DNA from: Plasmodium relictum
Lineage: Eukaryota > Apicomplexa > Aconoidasida > Haemosporida > Plasmodiidae
Length of the DNA: 64,000 nt
Reading direction: 5' to 3'
Assembly: GCF_900005765.1 (NCBI RefSeq)
Contig: NC_041684.1
Span: forward strand, 590,889 to 654,888
A program made the position numbers and the translations under genes. Positions 35,914 through 47,410 of this stretch are shown here, piece after piece. The notes below the pieces were generated by a model, which saw only the letters and a program-made list of their open reading frames with translations, was not told where the DNA came from and searched no databases. Numbering within the stretch: the first letter of the stretch is position 1; each line of letters opens with the position of its first letter.

Positions 35914-37231
35914 CATTATTATTATTATTATTATTATTCACATTAGTATTATTATTATTATTATCATTATTATTATTATTATTCACATTAGTATTATTAT
36001 TATTATTATCATTCTTCAAATTATCATTGTTATTGTTAAAAATATTATCAATATTATTACTAAAAGTAGTAGTAATAGTGGCAACAGTTTTATTATTATT
36101 ATTATCAATATTTACATAATCATTATTACTGTTATAAAAATTACCTATATTATTACCATTTTTATTATTGCTATCAGTAATATTGTTGTTATTATTATTA
36201 TTGTTATTATTCACATGATCGTCATTATTATTGTCATCATAATTATTTTTATAGGCATTGGTATTATTAGAACCAATATCATTATTATTTACATATTTCT
36301 GATTACAAATTTCTTCATTACAACTATTATTTATTTTCTCATTTATTTCATTCTCACTAATTTTTTTATCTTTATCCTTCATATTTCTATTTGCAAGAGC
36401 ATTAGTTGCTGACTTTTCATTAATGTCATATATTTTATTTGAATATTTATTAATATCACTAAATTCTGGGATATTTATTTTACTTTCATTTAATTTATTT
36501 TTATTATCTAATTCGCAATTTTCTTTTTTTAATTCATTATTCCCACTTTTCTCATTTAAAAAGTTGTTTGTATTTATTCCTATATTACTAGAAAATTTAT
36601 TTACTCTATTTTGTTCTATTATATTATTTGCATCATTTTTATATATATAATCTTTTTCTATTTCTAGCTTATTGTTATTTAATGCTTCTTCATCTTTATA
36701 ATTTTCTATCTTTTCTTTATAATTACTTGCACTAACACAAGTTTCTTGATATAATTTTTTATTACAATTTTCTTCATTTAAATTAGATACCAAACTATTA
36801 GAAAATTTAACTTCATTCAATTCTTGACCCTTTTCATTTTTTATATTCATATTCATACTATTATGAATTTTGTTATTTTTTTCTAAAATATCTTCTTTAC
36901 TACAGAAATTTCTTTTATTCATACTTTCTCCTATCTTATTTTTGTCATCATTATCTTTATTTCCCGTATGAATATGATCGTTTGAATTTCCCAAAAATTG
37001 CCTCTCCTTTATTTTTTGTATATTTTTTGCCTTTCTTAAAATTTTAAGTATTTCACTTTGTATTATATCTATTAAAAAATGATTTATTTTATAATCATAT
37101 TTATTAATATTAAAAATTTTTAATAAATTTTCAATTTCCCTCTCAATATTGGGGATTACATTAAATTGCTCATCAATCATATTATTATCTGTTTTTGATT
37201 TATCTTTATAACAATTTTTCTTTTCCTTCAT
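35264..37231 (-). CDS. TAF9: TAF9-like TFIID/SAGA subunit with a very large Asn-rich insertion
   Basis: Single exon, 655 aa. Residues ~28-75 (IEREIENLLKIFNINKYDYK, then INHFLIDIIQSEILKILRKAK) match helices 1 and 2 of the TAF9 histone fold. Helix 3 (DEESVNLAIKEYVLKSIY) appears only at ~residue 575, after ~500 residues of Asn-rich low complexity. The conserved TAF9 tail follows directly: IKYPTGLPPYLPDDCSI and ILPSWDLTY, the counterpart of the Pro-rich, Leu-Pro-Pro segment at the end of TAF9. TAF9 pairs with TAF6 in TFIID/SAGA at RNA polymerase II promoters. A small insert at this point is plausible because it falls between helix 2 and helix 3, but the length is extreme. The start Met begins KEKKNCYKDKS. 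Confidence 0.8.
35575..36115 (-). repeat. TTA/ATT trinucleotide microsatellite coding poly-Asn
   Basis: About 540 bases of nearly pure ATT/TTA repeat on the plus strand (AAT/AAC codons on the minus strand) inside the TAF9-like gene. It includes one run of well over 20 consecutive Asn codons, broken at intervals by a recurrent NTNV motif. The NTNV spacing suggests an older, longer unit blurred by slippage. Confidence 0.93.
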
Positions 37232-38268
37232 TATTTAACGTTATAAAATTTTTAAACGTGAACATATATTTATATAATTAAGATAAATTTAAAGAAAATA
37301 TATTTAAAAAAAAAAAAAAAAAAATTAAAATAAATTTAATTTTTCTATAAAAATTAATTTTTTTTTTATTCTTTAAAGAATATTTCATAAATATAAGATG
37401 TTCTTGATTTACACATAAAGAAGAAAAAAAAGAGGAGAAATAAAAAACTCTAATTATATAAAATATTTAAATTAAAATTTTTGAAAAGATTTAAAATATT
37501 TTTATATGTTTTTGAATCTTTATAGAAAAAAAAGAAGTTTCATCAAGTTTTAATATTCATTTTTAAATTCCTAAAATAATATTTTTTTTTGAATTTTATA
37601 AACCTAGAAAAAAAGTTATATGAAATAAATTCAATAGCGTGTATAAAAGATAATATGTAATAAAAAAATAAAATAAATTAAATAAAAAAAAAAAAAAAAT
37701 TCAAATTTAATTATAATATTTTTTTTTATTTTTTACTTATAAAAATATAATATTAATAAAAAAAAAAACGAAAAAATTTAATTACATGAACAAAAATTTA
37801 TATACATAAGGTTTTTTACAAAACATTAAAAACGAAGCATATATAAAAAGGATTTCATAAGCACACCTTTAAAAAAAAAATGTAAGTAAAATTAATTGTA
37901 TTTTTTTAGTAATTATAATAATTCTTGGGGAATTTCTACATGAATATTTACAAAACAAACAAATCATTATGTAATTTATATATTTTTATTTATTTTTATT
38001 ATTTTTTTTTTTAATTTCATTTTAATTTTATTTTATTTTATTTTTTGCATAAAAAATTATAAATTTATCAAACATGTAATATTCTTATTTTTTAATTTAA
38101 AAATTTTTTTTTTTCATCATATTTTCATTAAATTATAACTATTCTTTATGATAAATTTTAACCTTTTTTTTTTTTTTTTAGTATTATTAAATATGTTAAT
38201 TTGTTATTATTTTTATAATATTTTATTATTATATATTTTTTTATTAATAATTTATTTATTTAGCATTT
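37232..38268. other. Spacer between SDS22 and TAF9-like genes
   Basis: 1.04 kb of A+T-rich sequence with long poly-A/T tracts. Promoter of the TAF9-like gene and 3' UTR of SDS22 are expected; no exon seen. Confidence 0.65.
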
Positions 38269-39893
38269 TTAATTTGTTTGTGATGCCTTCAAGGGTTTAA
38301 TTGGTAATGCATCTAACTGATTCAATTGAGGCAAAATGCTTATAACTTTTTCTCTATAACCTTTTTCTAATTTTTCTTCAATTTGGTTTTTTTCTAAATA
38401 TATTGTTTTTAAATTTTTATTTTCATTTAAGTTTTCAATCATTTTTAAATCACTAATTTTGTTGTTATTTAGCCATAGTTCTTCTAAGGATTTTAACTCT
38501 GAACAAATATAAATGTTATCTATTTCATTGTATGCTAAATCTAATACTTTTAAATTTTTTAGGTTTTTTACGTCATCTATAATACAATTTAATTTGTTAT
38601 AACTTAAATATAATTCATTTATTGATAAAATATTATTAATAGATTGTTCACACCAATTCGTTAATCTATTGTGCTGTAAACTTAACTTTTTCAATTTAGG
38701 CAATAGAGGTAGATCCATTTCTTCTATTTTATTTTTTCCTAACCATAATTCTTCTAAATTAGTTAAATTTTCTAAATTTTCTATTTTTCTAATTCTATTA
38801 TAACCCAATTCTAATAATCTTAATTTTTTGCAATTTTCTAAATTTTCAATCTGTTTTAAAAAATAAATGAAAAAGGAAAAGACATATATGTAAAATTAAT
38901 TCAAACAAATGAGCTAATATATAAATATTTAATTGGAATATTAATATATAACCAAATGTATATATTCCCATATATATATAATGTTCTTTCAAAATAATAC
39001 TTATTTCTTTTTTTTTTGTTAATAAGAAAATTAAAATATATTTTTAATAATAATATATGTAGAAAAAAAAAAAAAAAAAGTAATGAAATATTATACATAA
39101 TAATTTAAAGTGATGATGATAAAATTAAATAAAGAAATGTACTTTCAAATAAAAATTTCTATTTCTAATAAATTTTTACTTTTGAAATTTTGTTACTAGA
39201 TAAATATAACTCTTCTAAATTTACTAATGTTCCTAAGTTTTCGATAATTTTTATTTTATTAAATGACAAGTCTAGGATTCTATATAAATAGAAAAGAAAA
39301 AAAAAAAAAATTGTATAAATTTATAATTTTATAAATTATATCAAAATGTTTACTTTAATTTTGTTAGCATTGATATGTTCTCTATTTTTTTTATCATATT
39401 TTCATATAATTCTAAATGCTCCAATTCTAAATTATTTTCTAAGTTTTCTATTTTTTCAATACAATTAGATATCAACAACAAAGCCTGTTTTTAGAATAAA
39501 ATAAAATAATTAAAGAATATATTACTTTATATAGTATTATTTCTAATAGATATATTTTTATAGGTTATAAATATATAGAAAGAAATAATAAAAAATAAAA
39601 AATAAATAATGAATAATAAAAGATAAATAATAAATAATAAATAATACATAATAAATAATACATAATAAATATTAAATAATAAATGATAAATGATAAATGA
39701 TAATATTATTTATATGAAAAAGTATAATACATAAAAAAAAAAAAATCATATTAAATAAATTATTTAAACTAACTTTTAGCTTTTTACATTTTTCAATATT
39801 TTCTATTTTTTTTATTCTTGAGTACTGATGAGAAATTATTGTTTCATCTTCATTAAATGTTGTTAATTCTCCTAAAACATTATAAGTTGCCAT
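38269..39893 (-). CDS. SDS22: Protein phosphatase 1 regulatory subunit SDS22 (PPP1R7), leucine-rich repeats
   Basis: Four exons: 39774-39893, 39354-39484, 39180-39279, 38269-38850; 310 aa. All introns are GT-AG and phase-consistent. The joined product is a run of about eleven 22-residue leucine-rich repeats of the SDS22 type, with I-x-x-IENLENLxxLEELxLxxNxI spacing (e.g. NLTNLEELWLGKNKIEEM, SLEELWLNNNKISDL), capped by LPQLNQLDALPI, the SDS22 LRR-cap. SDS22 binds PP1 catalytic subunit directly and acts with inhibitor-3, encoded at 8.8-9.7 kb here, in PP1 biogenesis and control. Exons 2 and 3 fall at repeat borders. Intron 1 holds an AT-rich AATAAATAAT-type repetitive patch. Confidence 0.95.
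39590..39712. repeat. AATAAAT-type simple repeat in SDS22 intron 1
   Basis: Degenerate tandem AATAAATAATA and GATAAAT units spanning about 120 bases. Non-coding. Confidence 0.75.
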
Positions 39894-40917
39894 TTTTTAT
39901 TGTTTCTATAATTATTTTTAATTTAATAATTTTTATATATATTTTAATGATGTTCAAAAAAAAAGAAAAAAATATAAAGATGTATATAGTTTTTTCTGTA
40001 AAATAATATAAAATATATTTTTCTATTTCTGTTAAATTTTAACTTTCCTTTTTTAGAATTAAAAATATTTTAATTTTCTTTTAATTTAAATAGTTCAAAT
40101 TTAAACATTTTTTGAAACGTAACATTGTATGTATTGTGTATTTTTTATTTATAGCTTACTAATTTTTTCTTTTATTTTTTATATCTATAACTTTCAAATA
40201 TATTTATGTATATTTTTCTTTTTATATTGAAATAATTTCAATTATAAATTAAGAAATATATAGAAGATAAAATATAATAATATTTTTTATATATTACATT
40301 ATCAATTTTAAGAATATGAAATTTTTTTTTGTTAATATTAAAAGCATACATATACATACGAAAACTTTTAAAAAAAGTATTTAAAATATATTCATAAACT
40401 ATCGAAATTATTTGTTTATCATGATTAAAAAAAAAAAAAAAAAAAAAAAAAAGTGAAGATGGATATACAAGAAAAAAAAAATAATAGTAAACACTCATCC
40501 AAATAAATATGTATTCAATTAATATTATAAAAATAGAGAAAAAATATTGTAAATTATTCACACACAAATATATAATAAATACATAAAAATGTTTTTTTTT
40601 TCATTGTTAAAATTTTAAGAATAGAATAAAAAAAAATAGTATACGAAATAAATCAAAATATAGCACATTAACAGTGCATTTTTTGAATATATTTTAAGAT
40701 ATAGTTTTCATTATAATGAAAAATAATTTTTATATACATTGAAAATATATAATAAAATTCTTTATACATATTTATTTGAAATGCTTCATATATTTAAAAG
40801 AAAGAAGGAAAAAAGAAAAAAGAAAAAAAAAATAAAGAAAAAAAGAAAAAAAAAATATAATTCTATTTATAAAAGTATTAAAATTTTTCTATAAAAAATA
40901 TATATATATATTTTTTT
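39894..40917. other. Spacer between RPAP1 and SDS22 genes
   Basis: About 1 kb. An open frame on the minus strand near 40.24-40.57 kb is Phe/Ile/Tyr low complexity from poly-A/T and is not believable. Nothing else supported. Confidence 0.65.
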
Positions 40918-43900
40918 TTATATTAACTTGTTTTTGACATAAAATATGAAATATAACAAACTGATGTAAGAATACTCTAAATTAACTTCTTTAAAATAAT
41001 TTATTAAACCGTCATTTAATTTGATTTCAGTTGTATCTAATATGAGTGATAAAACAGATGGAAACAAATGTGTTATATCAATTAAATAATTGTTTTGCTT
41101 TTTACCGTAGTATTCAGATTTAGTAAATATAACATAATTTATATTATCATAAAAATGAATAAATATATTTTTAGATAACATTTTTATTAAATCAATATCA
41201 TTGTATAATAAATTGTTACACTCAAGAGGGAAGAAAGATGAAGAAAAAAAAAATAAAATGGATAAAAATAAAGGATTATAAAAATTAGCCATTTTAAAAG
41301 ATTCTATAATTTTTTCATGTATTACTAAAGCTAAATTTTTGCTAATTTCTAATTTTTTTGGTCTATTATATACATTTATATTTCTTTTATTTTTTTCAAA
41401 ATTACTTAATATATTTCCAGAAGGGTATTTTTTTTCTTTAACTTCATTTCTAATAAATTCATCAACAATTTTTTGTATTTCTTCTAAATTTTTTTTTTTT
41501 TCATATGAGCTAATATTTTCAATAGTATTTGAATAATTTAATTTTTCAAATATATATAATTCTGCTATATTTACTAAATCAACGTACACATTTTTTTTTT
41601 CAATTAAATAATCTCCAATTAATTTAGAATTGTTCACAATAAAAATTTGAATGAAAAATTTAACAAACATTGATACTTTCATATTTTTTGAAAAAAAGTC
41701 AATAACATAATTATTTAAAAATAATTTTAGAACTTTACCTATTATTATTTCATTTTCTTTTTTTATATCATCTATTCGTTTTTTACATTCCTTGAATATA
41801 TTTTTCAAAAGCAAAATGAAAATATTTTTTTTAGTGTGATATACTAAAAACTTCCCCTTTAAATATTTTTGTAAAAATAATAATATATATATATGATCAC
41901 CAAGATTATCATATTTCAATTCTGCTTCATTTATGAATTTATCATTTTTAACATATTCTTCTGAATATATAATATTATTATTATTAAAATCGTTAATGCT
42001 ATTATAATCTTTAGTACTATCATATTCATCATTTATCTCGAAAATTTTTTGATCATTCATTATATCGATATTTTGCTCAGATTTATTTAAAATGTTACTA
42101 TTATGATTATTACATTCTTTTTTGCTACTATTAATAGTATTATCGGATTTCATAAAAATGTTTTTTAAACAAAAATAACTTAGAGAAAGAGAAGAACAAA
42201 AGCTTAATGAATAAAACAACAAGTCCATATTTTTTGTATTATTAATTTTAAATAAGTTATAAAACAAATATGACACAGGTAGAAAAATATTATAAGAATC
42301 TAGGATATTTTCTACTTCAAAAATATTACTTTTAAAATATTTTAAGGTATCTCGATAAAATTTATTAAAAATATTTGTAATAGATTTTATTTTAATTTTT
42401 TCTATTTTCTCATAAATAAAATATATATTTATAATTATATTTAGAATTTGTATATATATAACAAAAAATAAATGAAAATCAACAATATTTTTATAAATAA
42501 TATAATTAAAAGGAAGTGGGCAATCCTTTATTTGACTTATTATACTTATAATTAAGTTACCATTATTTTCACTTTTATATTCAACTAAGAAATCATTAAA
42601 TTCCTCTACAATTTCGTAAGCTAATTTTTCTACGATTCTCATTATTTTATTTATTTGATCATTATTTATGCATTGCTTATTATCATTTTTTTTAATACAT
42701 AGAAAAACGGAGTAAAAATAAATGCAACATTGATTTATTAATTCCAAATCACACAAATAATTAAAATCATATTTCTTTTTTGTTTTTTCCATTTTTCTTT
42801 TTGTAACTGAATTTAATAAATTTTCTTTTTCTCTTTCTTTATTATCATTATCTCTATCAATATTACAACAAGTATTATTATTTTTCTTATTAAAGATGCC
42901 TGATTCATTATTATTATCATCATCACTTATATCAAAATTATTACATAATTGAACTTCTAAAGTTTTAATAACTTTATTCATGTATAAGAATCCTGACAAC
43001 TCTATATTAGTGTATATAGTATTATATGTAGAAATATATAAATACACTTGGCACAAAAATTTTTTACAAATTAATGAGTTTTTAAAATTTTGTTTATGAA
43101 TTTCATTAATTATTTCATGAAAATAATCAACTGATTCTATATATAAATTACAATAAACTAAAATTCTAAATATTTTTATAGATTCAGTAGCCAGAAAAAA
43201 ATACATTTCCTTATTTTTCTTCTCTTTGCTAAATGGTAGAGATCTTTGAAACAATAAAAAGGATAATATATCAAACTTTTTTAAAATATTTTTCTCATAG
43301 TTATAGATAAGAATATATCTAATCAATGTAATTAAGTTGTATGTGAAATTTATATCATAGTAATCATGTTTTTTTTCTTTGCTTTCTTTTTCTAATCTTT
43401 CATTGTTTAGTTTATTTCCAGTTATCTTAGAATCATATATTTTTTTTAAATCTTCTATCAGTTTTTTATTTTTCAATATATTTATTTTCTGTTTTTTTTT
43501 AAATAACAATCCTATCAAAACACATATACAACTATTTTCTATTTCAACAACGCCAAAATTATTTGATAAAATGTTTGATATATTATTAAGAATTTTCTTG
43601 TATTGGTATTTTTTTGAATCAGACAAACTAATCATTTTAAAATTTATATTTCGTATTTTTAAAGAATCATAATTAGCTCTATTTATATATTCGAGAATAG
43701 TAATTAGCTCATAATTTATAAAAATATTTTTATGATTTTCCTTTTTTTTCATTTCATTTCCTTTTGTTTCCTTTGCATTGTTTGTAAATTTATTATATTT
43801 TTTTATTATTTTATCATCTTTTTCTTGTTTCATTAACAATTCATTTTCTTTATATTTATTAAAAAAATTAGAAAAATCTAAATTTTCATCTTTAAAATTA

Positions 43901-45378
43901 ATAAACTTCTTTTTATTTATATTAGAATAATTATTTTCATTTTGTTCTTTTTTTTCAACTTTTTGATTTCTTATATTTTCTTCATATTCTTTATCTTCTG
44001 TTTCCTCATCATTTTCTTCATCTTCCGTTTCCTCAGCATTTTCTTCATCTTTTGTTTCCTCACTATTTTCTTCATCTTCCGTTTCTTTTTCTATATCTTT
44101 ATCATTTACTTTTCCTTTGTCTTTACTTTTATTAAAATTAAAAAAATTATTTTGAGAATTTTTTTCTTTCTTGATAGAATAAAAATATATATTATAATCC
44201 TCAAAAAGAAATAGATTATCACTGAAAAAGTCACAGTAAGAAAAAAATTCATAATCAATTAAATATTTTAATTTTTGAGTATCATCATCTTGATCATATA
44301 TTACATTCTCCACTAATTCTAAAATATTATTAGGAAATAAATAACTGGCTAATGAGTGAAGACAATTTATTTCTACATTTTTGTTGCAATAACAATTGAG
44401 TATTATTAATAACTTTTTAAATATTTTTAAATCATTATTTATAAAATTAAAAAATCTTCTATATGTAAAACCATAACAATATTTTCCTTTTAGATCGTTT
44501 ATAATATGCTCAAAATATTTGTTAATAGTAATAACTTTTAAGTGCAGATTTACAAAAATGTTTTTAAGTATTTTTAATGATATGGAAACTTGATTATTAT
44601 AAGAACTCTGACATAAAAATAAAATTTCAGGAAATGTATAACCGCTATTGAGTGGTTCATCATTATGATGATACAATCCATCAAAGTTATCAAAAATTTT
44701 TTTTTTTTTTTGTTTATTAAATAAATTTTCATTAATCTGTATTCTTAATTTTCCTAAAAAATCAAAACGTATTTCATGTAATTTTACTTCATTTATATTT
44801 TTGATTTCTCTTATTTCAGTATCATTTACTGGATTAGTCCATTGTAGTTTAGCTACTTCATTTTTATTTATTTGGAATAGTATATTATACTTTTTATCTA
44901 AATTATTATTATGATCTTTTTCTTTTATTTTATTCTTTTCTATATCTCTTTTTTCATTTTTATTATTATTCTTTTCAATATTATATGAATTTAGTTCATT
45001 AGGAATTTTCATTTGATCACATTCCCTTTTATTAATATTATTCTTTATTAAATTACTTTCATATATTTTTTTTAAATCTAATTTTTCATTTACATTATTC
45101 TTTTGTAAATTCAATTTAGTTCTATGAAGAGCAATGGGAAAACTAACATTATGATTATTATTTAAATTATTTGCATTTATTAGTTCCTTATTTGTTATTT
45201 TATTATCTTTTTCTTTTCTAGATATTACGTTGTCATCACTTGATGTATCATCATATTTCTCAATTATATCAAAATTACATTGTTTTAAAATTAATTTATC
45301 AGTTGTTCTTTCTTTTCTTAGTTTATCTTGCAACTTATTTAATGAATTTACCATTATAAAATAAATTTTTATATTCAC
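40918..45378 (-). CDS. RPAP1: RNA polymerase II-associated protein 1 (RPAP1)-like
   Basis: Single exon, 1486 aa. Around residues 174-260 it has the RPAP1 pair of signatures: EVAKLQWTNPV, then EIRFDFLGKL and the strongly diagnostic GLYHHNDEPLNSGYTFPEILFL (RPAP1_C domain: GLHHHG-EP-AGY). The following helical repeats (QVSISLKILKNIF) also match. RPAP1 helps RNA polymerase II assembly and import and links Mediator to Pol II in other eukaryotes. The rest is helical, Ile/Leu/Asn-rich and interrupted by acidic and Asn-rich inserts, including a TEDEEN-type repeat near residues 440-480 (minus strand ~43970-44100). The first Met at 45378 is followed eight codons later by another (MVNSLNKLQDKL) that is a plausible alternative start at 45354. 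Confidence 0.85.
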   Translation of the reverse strand: MNIKIYFIMVNSLNKLQDKLRKERTTDKLILKQCNFDIIEKYDDTSSDDNVISRKEKDNKITNKELINANNLNNNHNVSFPIALHRTKLNLQKNNVNEKLDLKKIYESNLIKNNINKRECDQMKIPNELNSYNIEKNNNKNEKRDIEKNKIKEKDHNNNLDKKYNILFQINKNEVAKLQWTNPVNDTEIREIKNINEVKLHEIRFDFLGKLRIQINENLFNKQKKKKIFDNFDGLYHHNDEPLNSGYTFPEILFLCQSSYNNQVSISLKILKNIFVNLHLKVITINKYFEHIINDLKGKYCYGFTYRRFFNFINNDLKIFKKLLIILNCYCNKNVEINCLHSLASYLFPNNILELVENVIYDQDDDTQKLKYLIDYEFFSYCDFFSDNLFLFEDYNIYFYSIKKEKNSQNNFFNFNKSKDKGKVNDKDIEKETEDEENSEETKDEENAEETEDEENDEETEDKEYEENIRNQKVEKKEQNENNYSNINKKKFINFKDENLDFSNFFNKYKENELLMKQEKDDKIIKKYNKFTNNAKETKGNEMKKKENHKNIFINYELITILEYINRANYDSLKIRNINFKMISLSDSKKYQYKKILNNISNILSNNFGVVEIENSCICVLIGLLFKKKQKINILKNKKLIEDLKKIYDSKITGNKLNNERLEKESKEKKHDYYDINFTYNLITLIRYILIYNYEKNILKKFDILSFLLFQRSLPFSKEKKNKEMYFFLATESIKIFRILVYCNLYIESVDYFHEIINEIHKQNFKNSLICKKFLCQVYLYISTYNTIYTNIELSGFLYMNKVIKTLEVQLCNNFDISDDDNNNESGIFNKKNNNTCCNIDRDNDNKEREKENLLNSVTKRKMEKTKKKYDFNYLCDLELINQCCIYFYSVFLCIKKNDNKQCINNDQINKIMRIVEKLAYEIVEEFNDFLVEYKSENNGNLIISIISQIKDCPLPFNYIIYKNIVDFHLFFVIYIQILNIIINIYFIYEKIEKIKIKSITNIFNKFYRDTLKYFKSNIFEVENILDSYNIFLPVSYLFYNLFKINNTKNMDLLFYSLSFCSSLSLSYFCLKNIFMKSDNTINSSKKECNNHNSNILNKSEQNIDIMNDQKIFEINDEYDSTKDYNSINDFNNNNIIYSEEYVKNDKFINEAELKYDNLGDHIYILLFLQKYLKGKFLVYHTKKNIFILLLKNIFKECKKRIDDIKKENEIIIGKVLKLFLNNYVIDFFSKNMKVSMFVKFFIQIFIVNNSKLIGDYLIEKKNVYVDLVNIAELYIFEKLNYSNTIENISSYEKKKNLEEIQKIVDEFIRNEVKEKKYPSGNILSNFEKNKRNINVYNRPKKLEISKNLALVIHEKIIESFKMANFYNPLFLSILFFFSSSFFPLECNNLLYNDIDLIKMLSKNIFIHFYDNINYVIFTKSEYYGKKQNNYLIDITHLFPSVLSLILDTTEIKLNDGLINYFKEVNLEYSYISLLYFIFYVKNKLI
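43965..44105 (-). repeat. Acidic tandem repeat (TEDEEN type) within RPAP1
   Basis: About five degenerate copies of a 27-30 base unit coding ETEDEENDE-like residues. A local low-complexity acidic insert. Confidence 0.75.
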
Positions 45379-45862
45379 ATGTATGTATATATTATTTTAA
45401 AATGCATTTTTTTTTTTTTTTTTATATTTGATTTTTCATTTTTCTTTTATATTTTATTTAAAATTTCAAATGACAGTTATTTGTTGTTGTTTATGTGTTT
45501 TATAATTTTAATTATTTAACAAAAGAAATATAAAAATTACAATTCAAAAAATAATTTATTTTTTTAAAAAATTGAATTGCAAAAAAAAAAAAAATTTTTT
45601 AAATATTCAAAAGATAATTAAGAATATATAACTACAAAAATAAAATATATATATATATATATATACAATTTTTTTTTTTTTAAATTATTTTATACATTAT
45701 GGTTTTAATTTGAATTATTACATATTTCATTTCAGTTTATTTTATTATGTTTTATTTTATTTTTTTTTAATATCGTTTAAATAATTTAAATATATTTGTA
45801 ATTTGTTTTACTATACCTTATGATTATTTAATAGTATTCCATTTTTTTTTTTTTTAAGTAAA
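45379..45862. other. Compact bidirectional promoter region
   Basis: Only 484 bases separate the divergent starts of RPAP1 and the helical-repeat gene, so both promoters share it. Contains an (AT)n run at 45645-45665 and several poly-T tracts. Confidence 0.7.
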
Positions 45863-47410
45863 ATGAATAAATATCTTAATTTGCTCTTAAGAACAAAGGG
45901 AAAATACAGTAGTAAAAGATTCATATTTGAGAATAATTTTTTTTTTTCTGCTGAGAGAAATATTGATAAAATAATCATAGAAAATAACTACAGTAATATA
46001 AAAAATTTAAAAACACAAGAGCTTCGTTTGCTATCGGAAAGCTGTTGTGTTAAAAAAATTAATGATGTTATTATATGGAGTGAGATATCTAGAAACGCAA
46101 TCGAAAAATGTAATAACTTTAAGTATTTTGATGCTTTACTATTATTATCCTCTTTTGAAAAGATGAATATAATAGATAAAACTTTATATAAAAGCTTTTC
46201 AGATGTGTTTATAAAACAGATAAACTATTTAGAACCAAGACATTTCATATTATTAATAAATTTGTATTGTAAAGCAAATATATTTCCTCGTATATTATTT
46301 ATACAAGTATTTCATTGTATTGTAAAATATTCTAGTAAATTATACCCTGATGAATATGTTGATTTATTAACATGCTTTGCGAATTTAAAAATTGTAAATA
46401 GGGATTTAATAAAAACATTATGCAAATCTATAATAAAAAATATTAATCTTTTTGATTATCTCCATTTATGTTCTATTGTTGGATGCTTAAGATCATTAGA
46501 TATTTCTGATGATGTATTTTATTATGTATTAGATGAAAAACAATTAAAGGAGTTAAAATTTTTGACTGTTCAAGAATTATTTGATTACTTAAAAAAAATT
46601 AAATTATTAACTTATAGTTGGGAAATATATGAAAAAGACTTAATTAAGGAATTTTTACTAAGAATAAATGAATTTAAAAATGAAAAAGATGTTAATCAAT
46701 TGGATGATCCCTTTACTTGTTTAAATTATTTAATTTCCAAAAATTATGTTAGTAATAATTTCTTAATAGCATTAAGCAAATGGTGCGCTAATCAAGTATA
46801 TGAATATCCATCAAGATCAGCTAAAAGGCCATTATCCTATCAACTCATAAAGTTATATGAATTAATGAAAGAAAAAAATACAGAAAATTACGATTTTATT
46901 GAAAAAGCTATTTATAAATTTGTAATTAGTAGAGGAGGGATAGAACGTAATAGAGATAAAATGATTAAACCTGTATCATATCAGAAAGGTAGAAAGTATA
47001 TATTTACCAAAGATCCTCTTCTAAATTGTAATAGTGATGATATTTATCGCACAAGTAATAATAATATTAATGTAAATAATTATAACAATAGCTCGAATAA
47101 AAATACTACTACTATGAATGTTAACATAAATGACGATATCAACTCTTTTAATAAACATATTGATAATAAAAATGATAACGATATTAATAATAATACATAT
47201 GATAGCATAAATGATAATATAATCAGTGATTTTTATGAAAAAAATAATACAAATAACAAAGTGACAGAAAAACAAAAAATAATAAATTTAAGTTTTGAAA
47301 AAAAAACAGAAAAAAAAAAAAATACTTATTCAAACTCTAGATACTGTAATTTTAAATTACGTCAAAGACCCAAAAGAATAAAAAATAAGCCGGCTTCAAT
47401 TGAAATTTGA
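45863..47410 (+). CDS. Helical-repeat protein, probably organellar RNA-binding (HPR/OPR-like)
   Basis: Single exon, 515 aa. The basic, Asp/Glu-free N-terminus (MNKYLNLLLRTKGKYSSKRF) resembles a mitochondrial presequence. Residues ~50-330 are consecutive helical pairs of roughly 35-38 residues. They have phrases such as YFDALLLLSSFEKMNI, EPRHFILLINLYCKANI, YPDEYVDLLTCFANLKI and DYLHLCSIVGCLRSLDI, characteristic of the heptatricopeptide/octatricopeptide-like arrays abundant in apicomplexan mitochondria and linked there to fragmented rRNA. No RAP domain is visible at the C-terminus. Instead there is an Asn/Asp-rich tail and a basic ending (FKLRQRPKRIKNK). Function as an RNA binder is inferred from the family; no catalytic motif is seen. 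Confidence 0.6.
   Translation: MNKYLNLLLRTKGKYSSKRFIFENNFFFSAERNIDKIIIENNYSNIKNLKTQELRLLSESCCVKKINDVIIWSEISRNAIEKCNNFKYFDALLLLSSFEKMNIIDKTLYKSFSDVFIKQINYLEPRHFILLINLYCKANIFPRILFIQVFHCIVKYSSKLYPDEYVDLLTCFANLKIVNRDLIKTLCKSIIKNINLFDYLHLCSIVGCLRSLDISDDVFYYVLDEKQLKELKFLTVQELFDYLKKIKLLTYSWEIYEKDLIKEFLLRINEFKNEKDVNQLDDPFTCLNYLISKNYVSNNFLIALSKWCANQVYEYPSRSAKRPLSYQLIKLYELMKEKNTENYDFIEKAIYKFVISRGGIERNRDKMIKPVSYQKGRKYIFTKDPLLNCNSDDIYRTSNNNINVNNYNNSSNKNTTTMNVNINDDINSFNKHIDNKNDNDINNNTYDSINDNIISDFYEKNNTNNKVTEKQKIINLSFEKKTEKKKNTYSNSRYCNFKLRQRPKRIKNKPASIEI

Noticed and set aside
35637-36119. Plus-strand poly-Leu open frame of 160 codons
   Set aside because: Antisense of the poly-Asn tract in the TAF9-like gene; TTA/ATT repeat only.
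40238-40567. 109-codon minus-strand open frame
   Set aside because: Phe/Tyr/Ile low complexity from homopolymers in a spacer.
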